The notes: generated by a model from the sequence alone, not told the origin. DNA of 59,149 nt from Clostridiales bacterium (GCA_012517905.1 JAAYUE010000005.1:1-59149); one strand, 5' to 3'. Positions 26,461 through 35,738 are shown, counted from the first letter of the stretch. Numbers and translations are program-made.

Positions 26461-27276
26461 TTATGAACCCACCGCCTTGCTGGCGGCCTCTTGTTTACGG
26501 TATTCACGCGTAGACATGCCCGTATAGGTACGAAACGCACGATAGAAAAACTTGGTTGAGCGGTAGCCGGTCTGATAGGCGATCTCCTCGGTGTTCATGC
26601 CCGAGGCGGCCAGCATGGTTTTCGCCGCCTCCATGCGAAGCGTGTTGAGATATTCCATGAGCGTCACGCCCGTCTTCTGCTTAAACGCGCGGCTGAGATA
26701 CGATTTGCTGACGTATACCATATCCGCCAGCTGTTGCACGCTGATGCTCTCGGTCAGATGGTCCTGCATATACAGCACCACGCGGCTGACCATGTCGCTT
26801 TCGGTGCTCTTGTCGAAGCAGCAGCGGCCGATCAACAGCACGATGCTCTTGACATAATGGTCCATCAGCAGCTTGCTCGGGTTCTTGCTCTTATACTCCG
26901 TCAGCAGGTTTTCGAGCAGCCACTTGAAGCGCGCGTCCTTGTCCTGAATGCGCATGATGTCCTCGAGTTCCAGCCCAGGGATGTCCACCCAGAGACAAAT
27001 GATCTCCTGATGGTGGTCGTATTGCAGAATTTCGGTGTGCGGCTTTCCCTTCGGATACACGATCATGTCGTAAAACGACGCCTGCACGCTCGTGTCCCCC
27101 GCAATCACGCGCGCGTTGCCATAGAGAAAGTAGATCAGCTCGACGCAGTCGTGCGTGTGTTCCTTGAAATTCCAGATGCTGCTGCGCTCGTCAAAGCGCT
27201 CGCAAAAGAGCACGGGCGTCTCCGACCGGTCGACCGCCGCACAGAAGTTTTCGTATCCGCTGGCAAAGAAGTCCAA
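26461..27276 (-). CDS. AraC-family transcription regulator with cupin sensor domain
   Basis: Residues 1-150 form an AraC_binding-like cupin (HTHDCVELIYFLYG, YPKGKPH). Residues about 165-262 carry two helix-turn-helix units: SVQQLADMVYVSKSYLSRAF and TEEIAYQTGYRSTKFFYRAF. The start is TTG at 27276 with AAAGGAG close upstream. It lies 24 bp after the DeoR gene and directly before the PflD-like GRE operon, so it probably senses the substrate and activates that operon. Confidence 0.92.
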   Translation of the reverse strand: MDFFASGYENFCAAVDRSETPVLFCERFDERSSIWNFKEHTHDCVELIYFLYGNARVIAGDTSVQASFYDMIVYPKGKPHTEILQYDHHQEIICLWVDIPGLELEDIMRIQDKDARFKWLLENLLTEYKSKNPSKLLMDHYVKSIVLLIGRCCFDKSTESDMVSRVVLYMQDHLTESISVQQLADMVYVSKSYLSRAFKQKTGVTLMEYLNTLRMEAAKTMLAASGMNTEEIAYQTGYRSTKFFYRAFRTYTGMSTREYRKQEAASKAVGS

Positions 27277-27300
27277 TCCGCTCCGCTCCTTTTTTTCAGA

Positions 27301-28044
27301 CTAGGTGAGGACGATCTCCACGCCGCTTTCCTCGAGCGAGGCGCGGCAGTTATCGGGGATTGCGTCGGTGATCACGTGCGTCACCTGCCGCGCGGGCATG
27401 AGCTGCACCACGCCGCGTTTGTTGAATTTTGACACGTCCGTGAGGATGATGCGTTTATCCGCCCGCGTCGCCATGGCGCGTACGGCCTCGGCGCGCAGCA
27501 TATCCACATTGGAAAAGCCCTGGCTCGGGTCGTATCCGTCCGTGCCGATGAAGAATTTGTCCACGTAGAACTCCTCGGCGCATTTGCCGACGAGCGGCCC
27601 GCTCATCACCTGCGCATCGGGATCGTAGGTGCCGCCGAGCAGCACCACGCGCGCGCCCGCAATGGAGCGCACATAGCCCGCGATGAACGCGGAATTCGTA
27701 ATGATGGTCACGTCGCGCTTGTTGCGGACGAGCTCTTCGGCCAGCATGGCGCAGGTGGAGCCGGACTCGATCATGACCGCCTCGCCGCTCTGCACCATAT
27801 CCGCGGCGCGCCGGGCGATGCGCCGCTTGACCTCGTAGTCGAAGGTCATCCGGTAACCAATGTCGTTTGGAGAGACGCGCATGGCGCAGCCGTGCTGTCG
27901 ATGCAGCAGCCCCTTGTTTTCGAGGACGGCGAGGTCTTTGCGCACGGTGACCGCCGAAACGGAAAGCCGCCCGGCCAGGTCGTTGACGTCGAGCGTCTCT
28001 TCGCGGTTGAGCATGTCGAGTATGGTAAGGCAGCGCTGATTCAT
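27301..28044 (-). CDS. DeoR-family transcription repressor
   Basis: The N-terminal HTH reads NDLAGRLSVSAVTVRKDLAVLE after a start like MNQRCLTILDML. The C-terminal DeoRC sensor domain has MIESGSTCAMLAEEL and FIGTDGYDPSQGF, which bind sugar phosphates in this family. I chose the ATG at 28044 because earlier in-frame ATGs (28071, 28113) lie at or just after the promoter -10. It is co-transcribed with the AraC gene and sits between the two GRE loci, so it could sense the phosphorylated sugar. Confidence 0.9.
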   Translation of the reverse strand: MNQRCLTILDMLNREETLDVNDLAGRLSVSAVTVRKDLAVLENKGLLHRQHGCAMRVSPNDIGYRMTFDYEVKRRIARRAADMVQSGEAVMIESGSTCAMLAEELVRNKRDVTIITNSAFIAGYVRSIAGARVVLLGGTYDPDAQVMSGPLVGKCAEEFYVDKFFIGTDGYDPSQGFSNVDMLRAEAVRAMATRADKRIILTDVSKFNKRGVVQLMPARQVTHVITDAIPDNCRASLEESGVEIVLT

Positions 28045-28114
28045 TTCAAAATACCCACAATTCAATTTCATATTGCGGTCGAATTTCGATCGTTTGAAAC
28101 CCGTCCGCTCCATG

Positions 28115-28143
28115 ATTATAGCAGGTTACGAAGTGCTTTCCAA
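28115..28143 (-). promoter_or_regulatory. promoter of the DeoR-AraC operon
   Basis: On the minus strand TTGGAA (28138-28143) and TATAAT (28115-28120) are separated by 17 bp. Confidence 0.65.
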
Positions 28144-28172
28144 GGTAAAAGCAACGTACGGGGCCGTTTTGT

Positions 28173-28212
28173 TTACAAAAGCCGCTCCGCACGGGCGATG
28201 ATTTCTCTCCTG
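28173..28212 (-). pseudogene. remnant of a second GRE gene 3' end
   Basis: On the minus strand this encodes IIARAERLL and a stop, against IIARTEQVL and stop at the true gene end 66 bp upstream. In the last 30 bases, 25 are identical. The reading frame is shifted just before the match. It looks like the leftover tail of a duplicated or replaced GRE gene. Confidence 0.6.
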
Positions 28213-28238
28213 CAATTGGGAACGCCCCCAATTACAGA

Positions 28239-30674
28239 TTACAGAACCTGCTCCGTGCGGGCGATGATATCGTCCTGCGTCTGCCTGGAGAGCACGTTGA
28301 AGAACGCCGAATATCCCGCCACGCGAACGATCAGGTCCTTGTGATTCTCCGGATGCACCTGCGCGTCCAGCAGCGTCTCGCGCGAGACCACGTTGTACTG
28401 CACATGGAACCCTTTGAGCGCATTGAAAAACGTGCGAAGGAGCAACAGCAGCTTTTGCCGGTCGCGCGGGTTTTCGAGCATGCTCGGGGATACTTTCTGG
28501 TTGAGCAGCACGCCGCCCGTGATCTTGTCCGTAGGGAGCTTGCTGACGCTCTTAAATACGCTGGTCGGCCCGTTTACATCCGCCGCGTGCGTAGGCGAGC
28601 AGCCCTCGGCGAGCGGATCGCCCTTGTGCCGCCCGTCCGGCGTCGCGCAGGTACCCGCGCCCTGCGGCACGTTGGCGGAGATGGAACTCGTGCCCGCATA
28701 GTAGCGGCCGCCGATCGGACCGCGCCCGTAGCGGGTGTTTTTATACTTTTTCAGTTCGTCGATGTAGCTGTCGTATCCCTCCACGACGAGGCTGTCCACA
28801 TAATCGTCGTCGTTGCCGTATTTCGGCGCGGCGAGCAGCAGCTTTCGAATCTCTTCCCCACGCTCCCCCGCAAAGTCGGACAGCAGCGCGTTCCAGAGCT
28901 CCTCGCGCGTGACGCTCCTGTCCTCGTAGACGCACTTTTTGATCGCCGCGAGCGAATCGCCGAGGTTTGCGATGCCGACCTGCAGGTCGCTGATGAAGTC
29001 GTAGACCGCGCCGCCTTCCTTAAGGTGCTTGCCGCGCACGATGCAGTCATCGGTCAGCGCCGAGCAGAGGATATCCGGCACCTCCTGCTCCAGCACCATA
29101 TCCGCGCTGGAATCGAGGATGACCGCCTGACGGCAGAACTCGCGAACAAACACGTCCCAGGCATGCATCACGTCGTCGAAGCGTTCCATGCCGAGGAAAT
29201 GTCCCGTGCCCTCGAATACGCGCTTGCCACTGTCGATGTCCACGCCGTCGTTGAGCGCGATCATCAGCGTCTTGGGAAAGTTGAGGAAGCTCATGCCCGT
29301 GCAGCGATAGCCCCACTTGCCGGGGACGGCGACCTCGACGCAGCCGATGGCGCTGTAGTTATACGCGTCCTCTTTTTTGACGCCGATATTCAGAAACGAA
29401 GGAATGATGATCTCGTCGCTGTTGAAGGCCGGCATGCCGAACCCGCAGCGGATCACCTGAATGCACTCCTGCATGAATTCGTCGCTCAGCCCTTTGTGAT
29501 AGCGGACGGTGAGGTTCGGCTGCGGCAGGTGACAGCGCGCGACCGAGCGCAGAATCTGGTAGCTCAGCTCGTTCACCGCGTCTTTTCCGTCCACGGTCTG
29601 CCCGCCGACGGTCACGTTTTGATACAGCGGACTGCCCGCCGAAAAGCGCGTGTGCGACCAGCTGCGAATCTTATTGACCGTGAACGTACGAAGCCAGAGG
29701 TTTTCCAGCAATTCCCCTGCCTGCTGCTCGCTCATGCCCGCCGCACGGCTCTTTTTGTAGTAGGGGTAGACATACTGGTCCATGCGTCCGTAGGAAAGCG
29801 AGTGCCCGTTGCTCTCGATCTGGAGGACGACGTGCATGAGCCAGACGCTCTGCAGCGCCTCGTGGAAGGTGTCCGCGGGCCGCATGGGCACCTTGCGGCA
29901 GATGCGCGCAATCTCCAGCAGTTCCGCTGCGCGCTCGGGCGCGGCGGACTTCGCCTGCTCCTCGGCCAGCGCGGCGTAGCGAAGCGCAAACGCCTCCACC
30001 GCGTCCAGCACGATGAGGATCGCGCGGTAAAAATAGCTCTTTTTGAGGTCTTCAAAGTCCGCGAGTTCGAGGCTGTTCTGCTGCTCGATCACGCGGGCGC
30101 GGTATCCTGCGAGTCCCTCTCGCAGCACGCGGCCATAATCCACGGCGATGTGCGCGTCACCCGAGGTGATGTTCCCCTCGGTCTTGATGATGCCGAGGTC
30201 GTAAAACAGCCGCGCGCGCTCCGGAAACGCGGCATAGCCTTTGTCCTGAAGGGTGCGCCCCTTCCAATAAGGATAGATGTCGCGCAGGATCTGCTTGTTT
30301 GTTTCGGTGATGGTGAATCGGTCGCCGTCGCGCTTGTCGAACGCGTCCAGCTCGTTGATCACCCAATCCATCGCATATTCGGGAAAGATCGGCGCGCTGC
30401 GGTCGCTCGACGCCTGATTGCCGACGAGCAGCGCGTCCGGATCGATGTAGATGCTCATGTTGCGCAGCACGTTGTCCAGCATATATGCGCGGCGCAGCAC
30501 CACCTGGTCCTGCTCGTGTGCGCGATAGCTCTCGGTGGTGAGCAGGGCGCGCTCGGTGTCCACGGTCGGCTGCGTGTCCAGCAGACGCGCGCGGATGCGT
30601 GCGGTGCGCGCGCTCAGTTCGCCGAAGTACTCTCTGGGATTTCCATATTCTTTTTCAGTCTTCAATGCTTCCAT
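28239..30674 (-). CDS. glycyl radical enzyme, YbiW-like (candidate 1,5-anhydroglucitol-6-phosphate lyase)
   Basis: The protein has 811 residues, about the length of E. coli YbiW. The active-site segment AIGCVEVAVPGKWGYRCTG has Cys445 and Glu447. The glycyl loop RVAGYSAFF places the radical at Gly787. From memory it shares with YbiW the blocks GNQAS, APIFPEY, GDAHIAVD, QIESNGHS, VNKIRS, AGSPLYQNVT and IRCGFGMPAFN. YbiW is reported to open the ring of 1,5-anhydroglucitol-6-phosphate to 1-deoxyfructose-6-phosphate. The gene is 43 bp after a ROK kinase that could supply the phosphate. No activase is adjacent; the one at 35872 may serve it. Confidence 0.9.
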   Translation of the reverse strand: MEALKTEKEYGNPREYFGELSARTARIRARLLDTQPTVDTERALLTTESYRAHEQDQVVLRRAYMLDNVLRNMSIYIDPDALLVGNQASSDRSAPIFPEYAMDWVINELDAFDKRDGDRFTITETNKQILRDIYPYWKGRTLQDKGYAAFPERARLFYDLGIIKTEGNITSGDAHIAVDYGRVLREGLAGYRARVIEQQNSLELADFEDLKKSYFYRAILIVLDAVEAFALRYAALAEEQAKSAAPERAAELLEIARICRKVPMRPADTFHEALQSVWLMHVVLQIESNGHSLSYGRMDQYVYPYYKKSRAAGMSEQQAGELLENLWLRTFTVNKIRSWSHTRFSAGSPLYQNVTVGGQTVDGKDAVNELSYQILRSVARCHLPQPNLTVRYHKGLSDEFMQECIQVIRCGFGMPAFNSDEIIIPSFLNIGVKKEDAYNYSAIGCVEVAVPGKWGYRCTGMSFLNFPKTLMIALNDGVDIDSGKRVFEGTGHFLGMERFDDVMHAWDVFVREFCRQAVILDSSADMVLEQEVPDILCSALTDDCIVRGKHLKEGGAVYDFISDLQVGIANLGDSLAAIKKCVYEDRSVTREELWNALLSDFAGERGEEIRKLLLAAPKYGNDDDYVDSLVVEGYDSYIDELKKYKNTRYGRGPIGGRYYAGTSSISANVPQGAGTCATPDGRHKGDPLAEGCSPTHAADVNGPTSVFKSVSKLPTDKITGGVLLNQKVSPSMLENPRDRQKLLLLLRTFFNALKGFHVQYNVVSRETLLDAQVHPENHKDLIVRVAGYSAFFNVLSRQTQDDIIARTEQVL

Positions 30675-30716
30675 ATATTTTCTCTCCTGAGTTTCGATAC
30701 TCTTCCGAATAAGATT

Positions 30717-31658
30717 TTATGCCTCGCGCACGAACTCCGCCGCGCCGATGAGGCCGGTATCGCCGCCAAGCTCCGCAATGCGAAACTCCACCGGCAGCGG
30801 AATGTGGTTGTATCTGTCAAACTCCGCCTTCACACGGTCAAACAGCACGTCTCCGAAGTTGGTCAGCCCGCCGCCGAAGACAAAGCGGTTGATGTTGAGC
30901 ATCTGGTAGATATTGAACGCGCAGACGCCGAGGTAATGCGCGGTGGTTTCGATCATTTCGATGGCGAGCGCGTCGCCTTTGTGGTATGCCGCGAGCACGT
31001 GCTCGCCGTCCGCCGTCTCCGGCGTAAGAATCGTGGTCGCGCAGTAGGTCATCTGCCCGCGCACGCGCGCGCTGATGCTGCGACCGGAGGCGTAGGACAT
31101 GAAGCACCCACGGTTTTCGCAGCCGCACATGAGCCCTTCGTCCGGCGTGGCGAGCATATGCCCGCACTCACCCGCCCAGCCGTAGCTGCCGCGAAAGAGC
31201 TTTCCGTCGATCACGATACCGCTGCCGAGGCCCGTCCCCGCCGTGATGTAGACGAGGTGTTTGCTCCCCCTGCCCGCGCCGCGCCGGTATTCGGCGAGCG
31301 CCGCGGCGTTGCTGTCGTTGTCCAGAACGATGCGCGTGTTGAGGCGCTTTTCCAGATAGTTCCGCATGGGAAACTGCTTGATGCCCGGCATGGCCGAGGT
31401 CATGAGCACATATCCCTCGTCAAAGAGGATAAACGACGGCATGCAGATGCCGATTCCGTCGAGATCCGTGTCCTTCATGTCGTTTCGTTCCAGAATTGCA
31501 AGGATGTTTTCCACCAGCGTGTCCGAAAACGACTCCCCCGTGGCGCAGACGTCCGTCGGATGCTGCGCGCGGTCCACGCGCTCTCCCGCGGGGTTAAACA
31601 GACCGTAGGCAACTTTTGTGCCGCCCGCGTCGATTCCGATGACATAGCCGCTTCCCAT
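30717..31658 (-). CDS. ROK-family sugar kinase
   Basis: This 313-residue protein has the full set of ROK motifs: GIDAGGTKVAYG (phosphate binding), LDNDSNAAALAE with the catalytic Asp, TAGTGLGSGIV, and the Zn site GHM plus CGCENRGCF. It should phosphorylate an imported hexose-like sugar with ATP, usually at O6. It is the first gene of a unit with the YbiW-like GRE, so it probably makes the phosphorylated GRE substrate (inference). Confidence 0.93.
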   Translation of the reverse strand: MGSGYVIGIDAGGTKVAYGLFNPAGERVDRAQHPTDVCATGESFSDTLVENILAILERNDMKDTDLDGIGICMPSFILFDEGYVLMTSAMPGIKQFPMRNYLEKRLNTRIVLDNDSNAAALAEYRRGAGRGSKHLVYITAGTGLGSGIVIDGKLFRGSYGWAGECGHMLATPDEGLMCGCENRGCFMSYASGRSISARVRGQMTYCATTILTPETADGEHVLAAYHKGDALAIEMIETTAHYLGVCAFNIYQMLNINRFVFGGGLTNFGDVLFDRVKAEFDRYNHIPLPVEFRIAELGGDTGLIGAAEFVREA

Positions 31659-31712
31659 ATTACAAAAATCCTCTTTCGTGAACGATATGGTTCCATCCCG
31701 ATTTCCATGCTA

Positions 31713-31741
31713 AGTATAGCCCGATGCCCCTGCATTGTCAA
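31713..31741 (-). promoter_or_regulatory. promoter of the ROK kinase/YbiW-like GRE operon
   Basis: On the minus strand TTGACA (31736-31741) and TATACT (31713-31718) are spaced by exactly 17 bp. Confidence 0.8.
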
Positions 31742-31766
31742 TCAATATCCTTGCTTTTATAATTAA

Positions 31767-31788
31767 AATACTTTCATATGTAAGTATT
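31767..31788. promoter_or_regulatory. operator candidate between the divergent promoters
   Basis: AATACTT and AAGTATT are perfect 7-bp inverted arms with 8 bp between. The site lies between the kinase promoter and the isomerase promoter, so one regulator could control both directions. Confidence 0.5.
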
Positions 31789-31798
31789 CCGACTGTGA

Positions 31799-31827
31799 TT
31801 GCAAATTCAGGCGGGATGCGCTATGAT
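31799..31827 (+). promoter_or_regulatory. promoter of the isomerase/HAD/lactonase operon
   Basis: TTGCAA (31799-31804) and TATGAT (31822-31827) are spaced by 17 bp. Confidence 0.6.
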
Positions 31828-31927
31828 GTTAGCGCACGGGCGAACCCGTATGCGGCGACCCGTCCAATCCGTTTTATTGCGCCGGCAACACGGCGATCCG
31901 ATCTCGCAAGGAGGACAATTTCCCATT

Positions 31928-32614
31928 ATGAAACGATCCGAAATCAATCAGGCCATCCGCCGCATGGAGGCGTTTGCAAAAGCGCAGGGCTTCGCGCTGC
32001 CGCCGTTCTGCGGCTGGGCGCCGGAAGACTGGCAGGGCAAGGACCATGAATACGACGAAATCCGCGACAATATGCTCGGCTGGGACGTGACCGACTACGG
32101 CGGGGGCGATTTTGCGAAGATGGGCTTTTCGCTCATCACCATCCGAAACGGCAACTTCGACCGGCGGGACGTCTATCCCAAGCCCTATGCCGAAAAGCTT
32201 CTGTATATCGACGAGGGACAGTATTCGCCGATGCACTTCCACTGGAGCAAGATGGAGGACATCATCAACCGCGGCGGCGGCAACGTGCTCATCACGGTGT
32301 ATAACGCCACGCCGGACGAACAGCTTGCGGACACGGATGTGACGCTGCACTGCGACGGGCGCGTGTTCGCCGTGCCCGCAGGCACGCAGATCCGCCTCGC
32401 GCCCGGCGAGAGCATCTCGATTCAGCCGTACCTGTATCATGACTTCAATGTGGAGGCCGGCACCGGCCCCGTGCTGCTGGGCGAGGTGAGCATGTGCAAC
32501 GACGACGTGCACGACAACCGCTTCCTCAAGCCGCTCGGCCGCTTTTCCACCATCGAAGAGGACGAGCCCGCCTACCGGCTGCTCTGCAACGAATATCCCG
32601 CGGCGAAGGACTGA
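31928..32614 (+). CDS. D-lyxose isomerase-family sugar isomerase
   Basis: This 228-residue cupin protein has the family's metal-binding block: MHFHWSKMEDIINRGGG provides two His and a Glu, and a later YHDF adds a His. Members interconvert aldoses and ketoses such as lyxose/xylulose and mannose/fructose. AAGGAGG lies 13 nt before the ATG. It is first in an operon with a HAD phosphatase (4 bp gap) and a lactonase, and is divergent from the ROK/GRE operon. Its true sugar here may be a deoxy- or anhydro-sugar product (inference). Confidence 0.9.
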   Translation: MKRSEINQAIRRMEAFAKAQGFALPPFCGWAPEDWQGKDHEYDEIRDNMLGWDVTDYGGGDFAKMGFSLITIRNGNFDRRDVYPKPYAEKLLYIDEGQYSPMHFHWSKMEDIINRGGGNVLITVYNATPDEQLADTDVTLHCDGRVFAVPAGTQIRLAPGESISIQPYLYHDFNVEAGTGPVLLGEVSMCNDDVHDNRFLKPLGRFSTIEEDEPAYRLLCNEYPAAKD

Positions 32615-32618
32615 CGGC

Positions 32619-33446
32619 ATGGCGAAGATCAAACTGGCCGCGCTGGACGTGGACGGCACGCTCGTGCGCAGCGATCTGACGCTTTCCCCCGCCGTGATAC
32701 GCGCGGTGCAGTCCCTCGAGGACGCCGGCGTTACCGCCGCCATCGTCACGGGGCGCAGCATGGGCGAACTGACCCATTTTCGCAAAGCGCTGCCGTGGCT
32801 GCGTTATTTTGTGGTCAGCAACGGCGCGACCGCGCTGGACGCCGAAGCGAACAACGCGTTTTACCAGCGGCATCTGCCGCTTGCCATCGCCCGTGCCGTG
32901 GAGCGCGAAGCGCGCAAGTATTCCGTCATGACCGAAGTCTATGCCGACGGCGTGTCGTATGTCGGCCGGGACTGCTGGGAACACAGCGGGCGGTATACGG
33001 CGGAGTTTTTGCATCACCCCTCGCTCGCGGCCGGCCGCGTGCCGGTCGAAAGCGTGGGTGATCTGCTCGACGCGCGAAAGAGCGACGTCGAAAAGCTCTA
33101 TATCTCCTTCGAGGACCTTGCCGATTTGCCGAAGCTCGAGACGTTCTGCCGGCGCTATCCGGTCGACCTCGTGCTGTCGATCCACAACGGGCTCGAGGTC
33201 AACCAGCGCGGCGTGGAAAAAGGCAGCGGGCTGCTTGCGCTTTGCGGCTATCTCGGCGTTTCGCCGGAGGAGACCGCCGCCGTCGGCGACGGCGACGCGG
33301 ACGTCGCCATGTTTCGGGCGGCCGGACTTTCCATCGCCATGGAAAACGCAAACGAAACCGTGCGCGGCAGCGCGAGCCTCGTCGCCCCGCATAACGACAG
33401 CGACGGCGCAATCTGGGCCATCGAGCAAATCCTTGCGGCGCGTTAG
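32619..33446 (+). CDS. HAD-superfamily (Cof type) sugar-phosphate phosphatase
   Basis: This 275-residue hydrolase has the four HAD motifs: DVDGTLV (nucleophile Asp), VTGRS, the Lys in EKGSGLLAL, and GDGDADVAMF. The large type-C2 cap lies between motifs II and III, as in Cof/YidA-like phosphatases of sugar phosphates. It follows the isomerase by 4 bp, so the two are co-translated. It may dephosphorylate an intermediate or a toxic side product of the pathway. Confidence 0.92.
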   Translation: MAKIKLAALDVDGTLVRSDLTLSPAVIRAVQSLEDAGVTAAIVTGRSMGELTHFRKALPWLRYFVVSNGATALDAEANNAFYQRHLPLAIARAVEREARKYSVMTEVYADGVSYVGRDCWEHSGRYTAEFLHHPSLAAGRVPVESVGDLLDARKSDVEKLYISFEDLADLPKLETFCRRYPVDLVLSIHNGLEVNQRGVEKGSGLLALCGYLGVSPEETAAVGDGDADVAMFRAAGLSIAMENANETVRGSASLVAPHNDSDGAIWAIEQILAAR

Positions 33447-33488
33447 CGCGTCGGCTCCATCAACTTTTCAGACAGGAGACAGATCAGT

Positions 33489-34589
33489 ATGAAAAACCGC
33501 TTGGTATTCGTCGGCAGTTATTCGCAACCCCTCGTGCTCGGCTCGGGCGAGACCGTACCCGGCAACGGGGAAGGCGTCACCGTCTACCGCATGGATGCGG
33601 CGGGACATCTCGCCCGCCTGTCCGCGGCCGGCAAGCCCAACCCGACCTATCTTGCGCTGAGCGCGGATCAGAAGTTCCTCTACACCGTTAACGAACTCAA
33701 GGAATATCACGAAGAGCCCTCCGCCGCCGTCTCGGCGTATGCGGTCGACCCCGACTCGGGCAAGCTGACCTTCCTCAACCGCCGCATGACCGGCGGCGCG
33801 GACGCCTGCTGCGTCAGCATCGGCGGGGACGGGCGGTACCTCCTGGCCGCCAACTTCACCGGCGGCAGCTTTTCCGTGCTGCCGATCTTGCCGGACGGCA
33901 GTCTTGCAACCGCCTCCTGCTTCATTCAGCACTACGGCAGCGGCCCGAACCCGACGCGGCAGGCAAGTCCGCACGTGCATCAAGTCATGTCCGATCCAGC
34001 GGGCAGGCATGTGCTCGTCGTCGATTTGGGCAGGGACGAAATCGCCGTTTACGGCGTCGACTGGAGCACCGGCTGCGTGGTTCCGAACGCCGCGCCCGCC
34101 ATTCCAAGCGACCCGGGCGACGGCCCGAGGCAGTTCGTGTTTGACGAGAGCGGAAAATTCCTCTATCTCGTCACCGAGCTGAGCAATACCGTTCGCGTAT
34201 ACGCCTACGACGGCGACAGCGGCACGGCGAAATTTCTGCAGTCGCTGCCCACGCTGCCAAACGATTGTGTGGCGGACACCACCTCCGCCTGCATCAAGCT
34301 GCATCCCTGCGGCGAATTTCTCTACGCCAGCAACCGCGGCTACGACAGCATCGCAAGCTACCGCGTCCATCAGGACGGCACGCTCACGCCGCTTTCCATC
34401 ATGAAAACGGACGGCAGAACCCCGCGGGATTTCAACATCACGCCGGACGGCGGATTCCTGCTTTGCGGATTACAGGACTCCAACGAGCTGATTCTCTACG
34501 GCATCAACCCGCTCAACGGGCAGCTCACCGAGCTGGAGCGCACACCCTGCAACTCTCCAACGGCGGTTCTGTTTGCGGATTACGAGTAA
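33489..34589 (+). CDS. lactonase of the 6-phosphogluconolactonase (YbhE/Pgl) beta-propeller family
   Basis: The 366 residues form a seven-bladed propeller. Repeated blade motifs are NPTYLALSADQKFLYTVNE, SPHVHQVMSDPAGRHVLVVD, GPRQFVFDESGKFLYLV and HPCGEFLYASNRG. The family hydrolyses sugar lactones. ACAGGAG precedes the ATG. Its presence suggests an oxidative branch, in which a dehydrogenase such as the neighbouring Gfo/Idh/MocA enzyme makes a lactone (inference). Confidence 0.9.
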   Translation: MKNRLVFVGSYSQPLVLGSGETVPGNGEGVTVYRMDAAGHLARLSAAGKPNPTYLALSADQKFLYTVNELKEYHEEPSAAVSAYAVDPDSGKLTFLNRRMTGGADACCVSIGGDGRYLLAANFTGGSFSVLPILPDGSLATASCFIQHYGSGPNPTRQASPHVHQVMSDPAGRHVLVVDLGRDEIAVYGVDWSTGCVVPNAAPAIPSDPGDGPRQFVFDESGKFLYLVTELSNTVRVYAYDGDSGTAKFLQSLPTLPNDCVADTTSACIKLHPCGEFLYASNRGYDSIASYRVHQDGTLTPLSIMKTDGRTPRDFNITPDGGFLLCGLQDSNELILYGINPLNGQLTELERTPCNSPTAVLFADYE

Positions 34590-34612
34590 GAATCTCATAA
34601 GAATTTCATGCG

Positions 34613-34643
34613 AAAAAGCGGCGCCCGATCGGGCGCCGCTTTT
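34613..34643. terminator. bidirectional terminator between convergent genes
   Basis: A perfect GCGGCGCCC/GGGCGCCGC stem with a 4-nt loop is flanked by AAAAA and TTTT, ending both the lactonase and the Gfo/Idh/MocA transcripts. Confidence 0.88.
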
Positions 34644-34657
34644 GATATGCCAGGCAA

Positions 34658-35647
34658 TTACCGTTTCTCCCCGTCCCCGAAATCGATGCCGATCTGCCGC
34701 CGCGCCTCGTCCAGCAGGCGCATGACCCGAAGGCTCTGTTCTTCATACTCCGCGGTGGACGCGTCCGCTTCGATCATGCGCGAGAACACGTTGAGCTCGT
34801 GCACCATGTTGTTTTTCACAGGCGTAAACAGCTCCTCCGTCCGCCCGTCGCGGTAGAGCATACGCACATAGCTTGGCTGGTTCAGCGTGTCGAACACGAG
34901 CGATCCTTCCTCCCCCTGGATCATGCTGGGAGAGACGGAGTTCGTCACCTTGGAGTAGGCGATTGTCGTCTGCTGATCGCCGTAGTCAAGCAGCATCGTG
35001 CCTGCGGCCTCGGTCCCGTTGGACAGGAAACTCGCGCCGGCGGTCAGTTTACGCGGCACACCGAAGAGCGCCACGCACGTATGCAGGCAATACACCGCAA
35101 GATCCATCAGCGCGGCGTTGCCGAGCGCGGCTTCGAATACGTTCGGCCGTTCGCCTGCCTTGAAGCGATCATAGCGGGAGGAATACTGGCAAAACTCGAA
35201 CGTCGCGCGGCGGATGCGCCCGACCTTGGGAAGATTATCCTTCAGAACCTGCAAAAACGGGTCGTGCACGGGGCGGATCGCCTCAAGCAGCACCAGTCCT
35301 TTTTCGCACGCCGTATGCATCATGCACTCCGCCTGCGCGGCGTTGATCGCCAGCGGCTTTTCGCAGAACACATGCTTGCCGTGCGCCAGCGCGGCGAGCG
35401 TCTGGCGGTAATGCGCAATGTTCGGGCTGGCGATATACACCGCGTCGATTTCCGGACTGGACAGGAACGCATCCTCCTCACAATAGCAGCAGCCGATGCA
35501 CTGCGCCTCGGCATACGCTTTGCCGCGCGCTTCGTCGCGCGAAAACACGGCGGCGATTTCGCAATTGTCGCTCGTCCGCGCCGCTTCGCAGATCCAGTCG
35601 CTCACAAAACTCGTTCCGATGACGCCAATGCGCAAAGGCTTATCCAT
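34658..35647 (-). CDS. Gfo/Idh/MocA-family oxidoreductase
   Basis: This 329-residue NAD(P)-dependent enzyme has a Rossmann start RIGVIGTSFVSDW, IDAVYIASPN and the signature GKHVFCEKPLAIN with the catalytic Lys. The C-terminal domain resembles glucose-fructose oxidoreductase and 1,5-anhydrofructose reductase. The ATG at 35647 has GGAG 8 nt upstream; the longer frame to 35788 overlaps the promoter. It may interconvert 1,5-anhydrofructose and an anhydrohexitol, feeding the nearby kinase and GRE (inference), or act on another sugar. Confidence 0.9.
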   Translation of the reverse strand: MDKPLRIGVIGTSFVSDWICEAARTSDNCEIAAVFSRDEARGKAYAEAQCIGCCYCEEDAFLSSPEIDAVYIASPNIAHYRQTLAALAHGKHVFCEKPLAINAAQAECMMHTACEKGLVLLEAIRPVHDPFLQVLKDNLPKVGRIRRATFEFCQYSSRYDRFKAGERPNVFEAALGNAALMDLAVYCLHTCVALFGVPRKLTAGASFLSNGTEAAGTMLLDYGDQQTTIAYSKVTNSVSPSMIQGEEGSLVFDTLNQPSYVRMLYRDGRTEELFTPVKNNMVHELNVFSRMIEADASTAEYEEQSLRVMRLLDEARRQIGIDFGDGEKR

Positions 35648-35738
35648 ACCGTCTTCTCCATTTCGATGATCGTTGATAACCGGGATGTCGTTCCAGGCAC
35701 CGTTTCTTTGCTCGCGCTGCCAGATGGATTCTCCCCCA

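Noticed and set aside
23969-30674. Pyruvate formate-lyase identity for either GRE
   Set aside because: Both have a single active-site Cys in GCVE with a Glu base, not the Cys-Cys pair of PFL.
28341-31766. Plus-strand 1,141-codon frame opposite the YbiW-like GRE and ROK genes
   Set aside because: Antisense shadow of two well-recognised genes; no domain and no ribosome site.
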